Shown one piece after another: positions 1 to 6,410 of a DNA stretch of 23,792 bases (positions are counted from its first letter, which is position 1; every line of letters begins with the position of its first letter). The translations under genes and the position numbers were made by a program. The notes beneath the pieces were generated by a model. The model was not told where the DNA came from and made no database searches. It was given only the letters and a program-made list of their open reading frames with translations. Source of the stretch: HGM11525 sp045649145 (lineage in GTDB: Bacteria; Bacillota; Clostridia; UBA1381); contig JAZRPK010000016.1 in the NCBI GenBank assembly GCA_045649145.1, positions 1-23,792 of the forward strand. The letters run 5' to 3'.

Positions 1-7
1 TTGGCAT
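1..7 (-). CDS. pxpC: Start of a downstream gene, probably 5-oxoprolinase subunit C (partial)
   Basis: Only the ATG, one Pro codon and one further base lie in the window. The ATG shares its A with the pxpB stop codon (TAATG on the minus strand), a classic translational-coupling overlap. A RBS-like AGGAAAAC stretch lies just upstream, inside pxpB. In most bacteria pxpB is directly followed by pxpC, which encodes the biotin-dependent-carboxyltransferase-like subunit of 5-oxoprolinase. The identity therefore rests on gene order alone and not on protein sequence. Confidence 0.4.
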
Positions 8-735
8 TAGTTTTCCTCCCTTACTTCAATTTCGCTACCGCCTGAGCGTTCAATTTCCTTGAATTCGTCAGCGGTTATGGGATAAAATCTGATATAGTCG
101 CCCGCTCTGTAAACTATAGGCTCACTTCTTTCGGGGTCATACACCTTTACCGGCGTTCTGCCAATAAGACGCCAGCCACCCGGTGAAGCAAGCGGATAAA
201 TACCCGTCTGCTTGCCGCCTATGCCTACTGCTCCTGCAGGAATTGCAGTACGCGGAGAGTCGAGTCTGGGTGCTTCTATCCTTTTGTCCATACCGCCGAG
301 GTACGGAAATCCCGGCAAAAATCCCAGCATATATATCAGGTAATCGGTAGAGGAATGAATATCTATTACCTCTTCCTTTGTAAGACCCGTTAGCGTGCAT
401 ACGTCGTCCATATCAGGCGCATATTCACCGTCGTAACAAACGGGAATAAGGAAGACCTGCCTTTTTTCGGCGACGCCTTCCTTGTAACTGCTGATTATTT
501 TCAAAATTTTCTTTTCTAATTTCTTTCGTGAAATCAAAAACGGGTCAAAATATATTGTCATACTGCAGAAGGTCGGCACACTTTCCGTTATACCCTTGAT
601 ACCTTCGCTCTCTATCTTTGCAGCAAGAAATCTTATTTTGCGGTTAGTTTCCTCGTTCATTTCTCTGGAAAATTCAACCGTCACCGCACTGTCTCCGCAC
701 GCAAGAAATCTGATTTGTTCGGTATTTTTTGTCAT
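7..735 (-). CDS. pxpB: 5-oxoprolinase subunit PxpB (KipI / allophanate hydrolase subunit 1 family)
   Basis: The 242-residue protein matches the full length of the PxpB/KipI family. PxpB works with PxpA and PxpC in the ATP-dependent opening of 5-oxoproline (pyroglutamate) to glutamate in the cytoplasm. Visible signatures are the N-terminal GDSAVTVEF (about 14-22), PGFPYLGG (141-148) and the PAGAVGIGG...QTGIYPLASPGGW block (166-188), the family's cyclophilin-like C-terminal core. I chose the ATG at 735 because GAGG sits eight bases upstream; a TTG two codons earlier lacks that spacing. It is third in a minus-strand operon, 25 bases after the D-glutamate-cyclase-like gene, and overlaps the next gene by one base. 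KipI, the Bacillus sporulation-kinase inhibitor, is a paralogue, but the operon context favours 5-oxoprolinase. pxpA is not in the window. Confidence 0.9.
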   Translation of the reverse strand: MTKNTEQIRFLACGDSAVTVEFSREMNEETNRKIRFLAAKIESEGIKGITESVPTFCSMTIYFDPFLISRKKLEKKILKIISSYKEGVAEKRQVFLIPVCYDGEYAPDMDDVCTLTGLTKEEVIDIHSSTDYLIYMLGFLPGFPYLGGMDKRIEAPRLDSPRTAIPAGAVGIGGKQTGIYPLASPGGWRLIGRTPVKVYDPERSEPIVYRAGDYIRFYPITADEFKEIERSGGSEIEVREEN

Positions 736-760
736 TGACAAAACCTCAAATCTTTACTAT

Positions 761-1828
761 TTATCTGTCAAAATAGTGCAGCTCCTCTACCTTTTCAAAC
801 CATGTTTTACAAGTTTCTTTAAGTCCGAGTGCACTTTTAACCATTTCACGCATAAGTGATACAATCGGGAGATTTATCTCAAGGCCGAAGCCGTCAATTG
901 CAGGGATAAGCCAGCCGTACATATCAATCATACCGCTATTGCTTGCACACATAATGGCTTCCTTCTCAAGCTCTTGGGTGTGCATAATTTCGATATCCTC
1001 TTTAAGATATGCCATAGCCGCAATCATAGCATAGCAGCCCCAATCGGACACGGTGGCGGTTATGATATTATCCGCCTTTGTCTTTACCGCAATACCGCCC
1101 TCACAGCCGCAATTGCAGGCACCCTTTCTTGCATACGGTATATATTTTTCAAGAGTGTCCTGAATTGTTCCCATACCTATTTCGTTGCCGAGGTCGCCAA
1201 TTGCAATGTTTAGTATTCCCATTTCCTGTATCTTCTCAAAAAGAATATCCTGCTTCGCCTCAAGCTCTGTTACACCAAGACCTATCGCATTGTGATAACA
1301 GCCCTTTTCGTTAGCACCCGGACATTCGATACTGACTACTGCTGCAGGCTTTGCCTTTTTAATAATCTCGTCAGCTTGAGCTGCTGCCTTAGCAGCATCC
1401 TTTGTAAAGCATATAACTCCCATAGAAACGGGAATTTCCATAAGTGTGTCAATATCCTCAAACAGATGCAAACCCACGCAAGCCGCCATATTCTTAACAG
1501 CCTCATAGTTATCTTCGGGGCAAATGATAATCGGCTTTGCACCGAAAGCTTTGACTAAAGCTCTGCAAAGGAGCATAGAGCTTACAATGCCGTCCATCTC
1601 AGCCTTTTTATAAGGACGAAGCACGAAGCCCGTCATTACATATACTATGTCGCCCTCTTTTACTGTATCTACCAGCTTTTGTGCTGCGTTCATACAGGTA
1701 GGTCCGCCTGTATATTCTCTCGACGCCTGATAGAGTATCTTACATACACCATAACCTCTCGGGTCAAGGTTGGCAAGGTCGTCAAGACTCTGACCGAGAT
1801 TTAGAATGGTTAATTCCTGCTGAGTCAT
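761..1828 (-). CDS. DUF4392 protein, D-glutamate cyclase-like
   Basis: The 355-residue protein carries the hallmark of the DUF4392 / D-glutamate cyclase C-terminal family: GDLGNEIGMG at 211-220, preceded by SIECPGANEKGCYHN (166-180) and followed by SDWGCYAM (261-268), equivalent to the SNWGGYAL motif of relatives. The mammalian homologue DGLUCY converts D-glutamate to 5-oxo-D-proline; bacterial members are mostly uncharacterised. There is no signal peptide or membrane segment, so it should be cytosolic. Cysteines are clustered at 238-242 (CNCGC), which could bind a metal; I do not know whether this is usual for the family. The ATG at 1828 follows AGGGAG by nine bases. It lies between a D-amino-acid transaminase and 5-oxoprolinase subunits in one operon, which is strong context for cyclisation of D-glutamate. 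Family membership is well supported; the reaction is inferred. Confidence 0.8.
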   Translation of the reverse strand: MTQQELTILNLGQSLDDLANLDPRGYGVCKILYQASREYTGGPTCMNAAQKLVDTVKEGDIVYVMTGFVLRPYKKAEMDGIVSSMLLCRALVKAFGAKPIIICPEDNYEAVKNMAACVGLHLFEDIDTLMEIPVSMGVICFTKDAAKAAAQADEIIKKAKPAAVVSIECPGANEKGCYHNAIGLGVTELEAKQDILFEKIQEMGILNIAIGDLGNEIGMGTIQDTLEKYIPYARKGACNCGCEGGIAVKTKADNIITATVSDWGCYAMIAAMAYLKEDIEIMHTQELEKEAIMCASNSGMIDMYGWLIPAIDGFGLEINLPIVSLMREMVKSALGLKETCKTWFEKVEELHYFDR

Positions 1829-1856
1829 TTGTATTCTCTCCCTATCCTAAAGTTAA

Positions 1857-2696
1857 TTATTCTGTTTCCTCAAAGAATTCACGCATTACCTCGTCCTGAA
1901 GCTTTTTGAGTAGTTCGGGGGCTTTACCGCCGACAGGCTTGCCGTCAATTTCGCTTGCAGCACGTCCGAATGTACTTGCAGAAGAAACAAGAACCTCGTC
2001 TGCATTCATCAGCTCATCAACTGTAAATGGTGTTTCGTCAACAGCAATACCGAGCTTTTTGCACGCTTTTATAAGATGTGCTCTTGCAATACCCGGAAGA
2101 ATGAGGTGGTCTGTCGGTGCTGTCATAAATACGCCGTCTTTAATAATATGTACATTACTGTGAGCACACTCTGTTACTCTGTCGCCTCTGTGCAAAACTG
2201 CCTCATCACAGCCTGCTTCCTTAGCCTTCTGAGATGCAATAACAGATGGGATAAGGTTAAGAGTCTTGATGTTACAGTGCAGGAAGCGAGTGTCTTCAAG
2301 TGTAATAAGCTTAACCTTTTTGTATATATCAATTACATCCTTATGAGTGATTGTAATCCAGAGGTTAGACTTTTTGTCATCCAAAAATACGTGGTCTCTT
2401 TTGCCTGTACCTCTTGTAACCTGCCAGTATACGAAGTTTTCGCCTGTATCCATCTTTGAAACCATTTCGTTGAGGATAGCTTTCATTTCCTCTTTAGTCT
2501 GTGAAATTTCTATTCTTAAAAGTGCTGCACTGTTATATAAACGGTCAATATGCTCATCAAGTGCAAATATCTTGTAATTACGGCTGCTTGTTGCATCATA
2601 AACGCCGTCGCCAAAATAACATACTCTGTCATTCATTGGTACTGTCATTTCCTCAATTTCGCCAAATTTTCCGTTGTAGTAACCAAGATTCTTCAT
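1857..2696 (-). CDS. dat: D-amino-acid transaminase (class IV PLP aminotransferase)
   Basis: This 279-residue fold-type IV aminotransferase should interconvert D-alanine + 2-oxoglutarate with pyruvate + D-glutamate. From memory it follows Bacillus D-alanine transaminase closely: YFGDGVYD (27-34), DEHIDRLYNSA (47-57), QVTRGTGKRDH (92-102) and CNIKTLNLI (141-149). Lys144 is the expected PLP Schiff-base lysine and Glu176 (VTEC) the cofactor-contacting acid. Tyr33, Arg100 and His102 occupy the places of the Bacillus residues (Tyr31, Arg98, His100) that hold the substrate carboxylate and set D-specificity, which argues against a branched-chain aminotransferase. The ATG at 2696 has AAGGAGAT six bases upstream; a longer frame starting at 2756 begins where transcription should start and is rejected. 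It is the first gene of the operon with the cyclase and pxpB. Confidence 0.88.
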   Translation of the reverse strand: MKNLGYYNGKFGEIEEMTVPMNDRVCYFGDGVYDATSSRNYKIFALDEHIDRLYNSAALLRIEISQTKEEMKAILNEMVSKMDTGENFVYWQVTRGTGKRDHVFLDDKKSNLWITITHKDVIDIYKKVKLITLEDTRFLHCNIKTLNLIPSVIASQKAKEAGCDEAVLHRGDRVTECAHSNVHIIKDGVFMTAPTDHLILPGIARAHLIKACKKLGIAVDETPFTVDELMNADEVLVSSASTFGRAASEIDGKPVGGKAPELLKKLQDEVMREFFEETE

Positions 2697-2712
2697 TTTT
2701 TTATCTCCTTTT

Positions 2713-2750
2713 AAGAAAAATAGGGCACTCACCTTCCTTAGTGACGCCCT
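2713..2750 (-). promoter_or_regulatory. Leader hairpin plus U-run: candidate attenuator upstream of dat
   Basis: In the minus-strand RNA, AGGGC and ACU pair with AGU and GCCCU around a 10-base loop (AAGGAAGGUG), with a 3-base bulge (GUC). The stem is directly followed by AUUUUUCUU. It lies between the predicted start site (about 2757) and the dat RBS, so it would form in the 5' leader. It resembles a short intrinsic terminator. No competing antiterminator and no known riboswitch class was recognised. Confidence 0.35.
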
Positions 2751-2763
2751 TGTCATCTTTCAC

Positions 2764-2792
2764 ATTTTAACATTTGTACAATTCATTGTCAA
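2764..2792 (-). promoter_or_regulatory. Sigma-A promoter of the dat operon
   Basis: Minus strand TTGACA (2792-2787), a 17-base spacer and TAAAAT (2769-2764). Transcription should start near 2757, giving a leader of about 60 bases before the dat ATG. An 8-base palindrome TTGTACAA (2774-2781) lies in the spacer and could be an operator, but it is short. Confidence 0.75.
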
Positions 2793-2882
2793 GTGGCATT
2801 TTACGCAAAAGTTGACCCGTTTTATATCTATATCACACAAATTTATTTACAGCATAAATTAAATTTGTTTCTTTGTGTATTT

Positions 2883-2922
2883 GCCAATAAAAAATCGGAA
2901 CAAGTATAACTTGTTCCGATTT
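2883..2922 (-). terminator. Intrinsic terminator of tRNA-Leu
   Basis: A perfect 13-bp inverted repeat (2892-2904 with 2910-2922, loop of 5) is followed on the minus strand by a short T-run (TTTTTTATTGG). The first stem base coincides with the last A of the tRNA's CCA end, so the tRNA is released with almost no trailer. Confidence 0.85.
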
Positions 2923-3008
2923 GGTGCCGGTGGTCGGGGTCGAACCGACACGGTATCGCTACCACGGGATTTTGAGTCCCGCGCGTCTGCCAATTCCACC
3001 ACACCGGC
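2922..3008 (-). tRNA. tRNA-Leu (anticodon CAA)
   Basis: The 87-base gene folds as a class II tRNA. The acceptor stem is GCCGGTG with CACCGGC, followed by discriminator A and an encoded CCA. The anticodon arm is CGGGA-CTCAAAA-TCCCG, giving anticodon CAA, which reads UUG. A long variable arm and a GGTTCGACC T-loop region are present. It decodes leucine and has its own promoter and terminator. Confidence 0.95.
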
Positions 3009-3025
3009 ATTTGAACTGCTTTACT

Positions 3026-3054
3026 ATAATACCACACATACAAGTTCTTGTCAA
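3026..3054 (-). promoter_or_regulatory. Promoter of tRNA-Leu
   Basis: Minus strand TTGACA (3054-3049), 17-base spacer, TATTAT (3031-3026), about 18 bases upstream of the mature tRNA 5' end. It is divergent from the panT-coaX promoter. Confidence 0.8.
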
Positions 3055-3072
3055 GAAAAAAATGTATTTTTC

Positions 3073-3101
3073 TTGACGTCATTTGCTTTTGGGTGTATAA
3101 T
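3073..3101 (+). promoter_or_regulatory. Promoter of the panT-coaX operon
   Basis: TTGACG (3073-3078), 17-base spacer, TATAAT (3096-3101), giving a short leader to the ATG at 3142. The two divergent -35 boxes are 18 bases apart. Confidence 0.8.
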
Positions 3102-3141
3102 ATACCCACAAAACAGCAATTTTACATAGGAGGCATCTTAT

Positions 3142-3726
3142 ATGAATAACTCAAATTCGCAACTGACTAAAAAACTGGTAATCACTGCAATGCTGACCGC
3201 TCTTGTGGTTATATTACAATTTGTAAGTATGAATTTGCGTTTTAGTATGTTTTCCATCACTTTAACCCTGGTTCCGATTGTTTTAGGTGCGGCACTGTGC
3301 GGTGTTTCGTCAGGTGTATGGTTAGGGCTTGTGTTTGGCGTAATTGTACTTGCAACAGGTGATGCCAACTCATTTTTAGCCGTTAGTGTGCCCGGTACAA
3401 TTATTACCGTTCTGGCAAAGGGTGCTCTGTGCGGTCTTTTGGCAGGTCTTGTTTACAAACTCTTAGCACGCTATAACAAATATGTTGCCGTTGTTGCTGC
3501 AGCAATTGCATCACCACTGGCAAACACGGGCGTGTTCCTTTTAGGCTGTTTGGTATTCTTTATGCCTACCATAACCGAATGGGCTGCAGGTCTTGGCTTT
3601 GGTGATAATGTAGGACAGTATATGATTGTTGGCTTGGTGGGGGTAAATTTCCTGATTGAGCTTGCAATAAACATTGTTCTAAGTCCTGTAATAGTAAGGA
3701 TTCTCGACATCAGAAACAAATATTAA
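3142..3726 (+). CDS. ECF transporter S component, probably pantothenate-specific (PanT-like)
   Basis: The 194-residue, very hydrophobic protein has about six membrane segments and is the size of ECF-transporter substrate-binding (S) proteins. The first helix carries the Ala-x3-Ala pattern (AMLTA, 16-20) used by S components to dock on the EcfT/EcfA module. That energising module is not in the window and is presumably shared from elsewhere. Substrate is inferred from context: the next gene, 15 bases downstream and under the same promoter, is pantothenate kinase coaX, so imported pantothenate would be trapped by phosphorylation. AGGAGG (3128-3133) lies eight bases before the ATG. Other vitamin substrates cannot be excluded from sequence alone. 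Confidence 0.8.
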   Translation: MNNSNSQLTKKLVITAMLTALVVILQFVSMNLRFSMFSITLTLVPIVLGAALCGVSSGVWLGLVFGVIVLATGDANSFLAVSVPGTIITVLAKGALCGLLAGLVYKLLARYNKYVAVVAAAIASPLANTGVFLLGCLVFFMPTITEWAAGLGFGDNVGQYMIVGLVGVNFLIELAINIVLSPVIVRILDIRNKY

Positions 3727-3741
3727 GAGAGGAATTTCATT

Positions 3742-4515
3742 ATGATACTTGCTCTTGATGTAGGAAATACAAATATTGTTTTTGGCTGTATTGAAGACGG
3801 CAAAATTCTGTTTGAGGGCAGGATTGAGACCGACCGCGGCAGAACGGAAATGGAATATGCCGTTATTCTTAAAAGCAGCTTTGATATTCAAAAGATTTCA
3901 ACTAAAGACTTTGACGGCGCTATTATTTCGTCGGTTGTACCGCCTATAAACGGAGTTCTTTCACGTGCGATAAAGCTTGTGTTTGGTTGTGAGCCGTATA
4001 TTGTTGATGTAAAATCCAACCACGGTCTTGTTATAGATATCGACCACCCCGAAACCTTGGGCAGCGACCTTTTAACAGGTGCGGTTGCCGCTTTGGCAGA
4101 ATATAAAGCTCCGCTTATTATATTCGACCTCGGCACAGCTACTACAATATCCGTAATAGATAAAAACTCACACTATGCCGGAGGTATCATCACAACCGGT
4201 CTTAAGCTGTCACAGCAAACACTTTCGGCTAATGCTTCTATGCTCCCCGGAATAAGCCTCAGCGCACCCGACTCTGTAATCGGCAAAAATACCGAGCACG
4301 CAATGCGCAGCGGTCTTATTATCGGTTGTGCGGCTATGATGGATGGTATGATCGACCGCATAGAGAAAGAGCTTGGCGAGGAGGCTACAGTTATAACAAC
4401 AGGCGGCTTTGGTGCAGTAGTAACCGACCTTTGCACGCACAAGGCTCATTATGACAAGGACCTTCTTCTTAAAGGTCTGTGGCTTATTTATAACAAGCAA
4501 AAAGATGCACAGTAG
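3742..4515 (+). CDS. coaX: Type III pantothenate kinase
   Basis: This cytosolic enzyme phosphorylates pantothenate, the first committed step of CoA synthesis. The 257-residue length is normal. It shows the ASKHA-fold phosphate loop DVGNTN (6-11), the substrate-region GSDLLTGAVAA (107-117) with catalytic Asp109, the second phosphate motif DLGTATT (129-135) and GGIITTGL (147-154). In many characterised CoaX proteins the catalytic Asp is followed by Arg (GxDR); here it is Leu. CoaX has high Km for ATP and is insensitive to CoA feedback in studied species. It is co-transcribed with the ECF S component, and its last codons form the upstream arm of a terminator. Confidence 0.93.
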   Translation: MILALDVGNTNIVFGCIEDGKILFEGRIETDRGRTEMEYAVILKSSFDIQKISTKDFDGAIISSVVPPINGVLSRAIKLVFGCEPYIVDVKSNHGLVIDIDHPETLGSDLLTGAVAALAEYKAPLIIFDLGTATTISVIDKNSHYAGGIITTGLKLSQQTLSANASMLPGISLSAPDSVIGKNTEHAMRSGLIIGCAAMMDGMIDRIEKELGEEATVITTGGFGAVVTDLCTHKAHYDKDLLLKGLWLIYNKQKDAQ

Positions 4516-4532
4516 TGCATCTTTATTTTATT
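4501..4532 (+). terminator. Terminator overlapping the coaX stop codon
   Basis: Perfect 10-bp stem AAAGATGCAC (4501-4510) with GTGCATCTTT (4515-4524), loop AGTA, then ATTTTATT. The TAG stop lies in the loop and first base of the downstream arm. Confidence 0.8.
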
Positions 4533-4555
4533 AGCGAAAAATCTCTTTTTGGGTA

Positions 4556-4584
4556 TTGACAAATCAGCTTTTGTGCTTTATAAT
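4556..4584 (+). promoter_or_regulatory. Promoter of tRNA-Thr
   Basis: TTGACA (4556-4561), 17-base spacer, TATAAT (4579-4584), 14 bases before the tRNA 5' end. This is a full consensus match, as expected for a stable RNA gene. Confidence 0.9.
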
Positions 4585-4598
4585 ATCTATGTTGTTTC

Positions 4599-4674
<76 letters not shown>

Positions 4675-4680
4675 ACATCT

Positions 4681-4708
4681 AAAAACCGCTCATCAGAGCG
4701 GTTTTTTT
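4681..4708. terminator. Bidirectional terminator between tRNA-Thr and ispE
   Basis: Perfect 11-bp stem AAAAACCGCTC (4681-4691) with GAGCGGTTTTT (4696-4706), loop ATCA, flanked by A and T runs. It serves tRNA-Thr on the plus strand and the ispE operon on the minus strand. Confidence 0.9.
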
Positions 4709-5591
4709 AGTTATATGACCTTGTAAGGTATGTTTCTTTATATAGATTATAAAAGCTGTCCGCACTTTCTTTCGCCTTATTACAATCATCAAATATTCCG
4801 AACACTGTAGGGCCTGAGCCGCTCATAACGCTGCCGAGCGCTCCGTCTGTTTTCATCTTTTCCTTTATCTGATTTATGACAGGGTTTTCCCTTGCAGTAA
4901 CAGCCTCCATCACATTTGAAAGCTTTTCTGCTATTCCCTTAAGGTCGCCCTTTTTGATAGCCTTAAGTACGGCATCTGTATCGGGACGGTCAAGTTCTTT
5001 GCAAGAATCTATTTCAGCATAAATCTGTGCTGTAGAAATACTAACAGGCGGCTTTACCAGCAATATAGTCGATTTCGGCATTGGCTCAAGCTCGGTAAGA
5101 TGTTCGCCTATTCCCTCGGCAAGCTGTGTACCGCCCAAGATGCAGTAGGGCACATCTGCGCCAAGCTTGGCACCGATTGCACAAAGCTCGCTGTCCGAAA
5201 GGTTAGTATCATACAGTCTGTCAAGTGCGCAAAGCACCGCCGCTGCATTACCACTACCACCCGCAAGCCCTGCCGCAACAGGTATATTTTTATGTATCAA
5301 AATACGTGCGCCGCCTTTGATACCACAGCTTTCAAAGAAAGCCGCAGCCGCCTTCCATGCAATATTCTTATCGCCCGTCGGCAGAAATTTAAGGTTAGTG
5401 GAAACAGAAATGCCGTAAGGCTCTTTATCGACAATTACCAAATCAAATAGACCTGTTGTCTGCATTATCATCTTGACATCGTGGTAGCCGTCAGCTCTTT
5501 TGCCAAGCACATCCAACGTCAGATTTACCTTAGCATACGACCTCGCTATTGCCCTGCTGCCGCTTATAATTATATCATCATATAACCGCAA
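4707..5591 (-). CDS. ispE: 4-diphosphocytidyl-2-C-methyl-D-erythritol kinase
   Basis: IspE phosphorylates CDP-methylerythritol in the MEP route to isoprenoid precursors. The 294-residue GHMP kinase shows SYAKVNLTLDVLGKRADGYH (18-37) with catalytic Lys21, the ATP-binding glycine-rich loop PVAAGLAGGSGNAAAVL (104-120), LGADVP with catalytic Asp146, and the C-terminal MSGSGPTVFGIF motif. No in-frame ATG is available. A GTG at 5600 directly abuts the RBS, whereas TTG at 5591 lies eight bases from AGGGAG, so TTG is the likely start. The gene follows tlyA in a tight minus-strand operon that also contains dxs, so two MEP enzymes share a transcript. The transcript ends at the 4681-4708 terminator. Confidence 0.92.
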   Translation of the reverse strand: MRLYDDIIISGSRAIARSYAKVNLTLDVLGKRADGYHDVKMIMQTTGLFDLVIVDKEPYGISVSTNLKFLPTGDKNIAWKAAAAFFESCGIKGGARILIHKNIPVAAGLAGGSGNAAAVLCALDRLYDTNLSDSELCAIGAKLGADVPYCILGGTQLAEGIGEHLTELEPMPKSTILLVKPPVSISTAQIYAEIDSCKELDRPDTDAVLKAIKKGDLKGIAEKLSNVMEAVTARENPVINQIKEKMKTDGALGSVMSGSGPTVFGIFDDCNKAKESADSFYNLYKETYLTRSYN

Positions 5592-5606
5592 ACTACTCAC
5601 TCCCTA

Positions 5607-6410
5607 TTAAAGCACACTATGCGACTCTTCTACAACTCTGTTTATTTCCTCTGCACCGATTTCGCTGTCGGGGGCATTCTTTTTAAGATAAATAAGATAT
5701 TCAATATTCCCCTCGGGGCCCTTAACAGGTGAAAAGGACAGTCCCAAAACGCCAAAACCCACATCACGTGAGATATTAACAACCTTATCTATGACCTCAC
5801 AGTGTATATTGGCATCCCTGACAACGCCCTTTTTCCCGACTTGACCCTTGCCCGCCTCAAACTGCGGCTTTATAAGTGCAACCACCTCGCCGCCGTCTTT
5901 TAAGAGGCTATATGCCACCGGCAGTACAAGGGAAAGTGATATAAATGACACGTCAATCGAGGCAAAATCCAACGCCTCACCGATATCCTTAAGTGTAACA
6001 TAGCGGATATTTGTCCGCTCCATATTGACAACCCTGCTGTCACTACGGAGTTTCCACGCAAACTGACCATAGCCGACATCAACAGCAAAGACCTTAGCCG
6101 CACCGTTTTGCAGCATACAGTCTGTAAAGCCGCCTGTCGATGCACCGATATCCATCGCCACTACTCCGTTTAGGTCTATAGGAAACTCCTGCATCGCCTT
6201 TTCCAGCTTTAAGCCGCCACGGCTTACATATTTTAGCGTTTCGCCACGGATTTCAGGCTTGGCAGTCCTTAAAACCTGTTCGCCTGCTTTATCATATTTA
6301 ACATTATCTATATAAACCTGACCTGCCATTATAAGTGCCTTTGCACGTTCTCTGCTCTGGCAAAGTCCGCTCTCATACAAAAGCACGTCAAGGCGTACCT
6401 TATCGCTCAT
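5607..6410 (-). CDS. tlyA: TlyA family rRNA 2'-O-methyltransferase (hemolysin A family)
   Basis: The 267-residue protein has an N-terminal S4 RNA-binding domain (about 4-65, RLDVLLYESGL...SRERAKALIMAG) joined to an FtsJ/RrmJ-like methyltransferase. The SAM motif I is DIGASTGGFTD (87-97), preceded by VSRGGLKLEKA (62-72). Characterised TlyA proteins methylate the 2'-O of cytidines in 16S and/or 23S rRNA; which sites this protein uses cannot be told. The ATG overlaps the end of dxs by 11 bases, with AGGAG inside dxs, so translation is coupled. A dxs-tlyA pairing is common in Clostridia. 'Hemolysin' is a historical name. Confidence 0.92.
   Translation of the reverse strand: MSDKVRLDVLLYESGLCQSRERAKALIMAGQVYIDNVKYDKAGEQVLRTAKPEIRGETLKYVSRGGLKLEKAMQEFPIDLNGVVAMDIGASTGGFTDCMLQNGAAKVFAVDVGYGQFAWKLRSDSRVVNMERTNIRYVTLKDIGEALDFASIDVSFISLSLVLPVAYSLLKDGGEVVALIKPQFEAGKGQVGKKGVVRDANIHCEVIDKVVNISRDVGFGVLGLSFSPVKGPEGNIEYLIYLKKNAPDSEIGAEEINRVVEESHSVL

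Noticed and set aside
2697..2756. A 20-residue N-terminal extension of Dat
   Set aside because: The upstream start codon lies at the predicted transcription start and the extension is encoded by the leader hairpin and RBS; the ATG at 2696 has perfect RBS spacing.
2843..3129. Reading frames of 84-88 codons on both strands across the tRNA-Leu gene
   Set aside because: They are translations of the tRNA, its terminator and its promoter. The RTDTVSLPRDFESRASA-type peptide is a well-known artefact of antisense tRNA-Leu.
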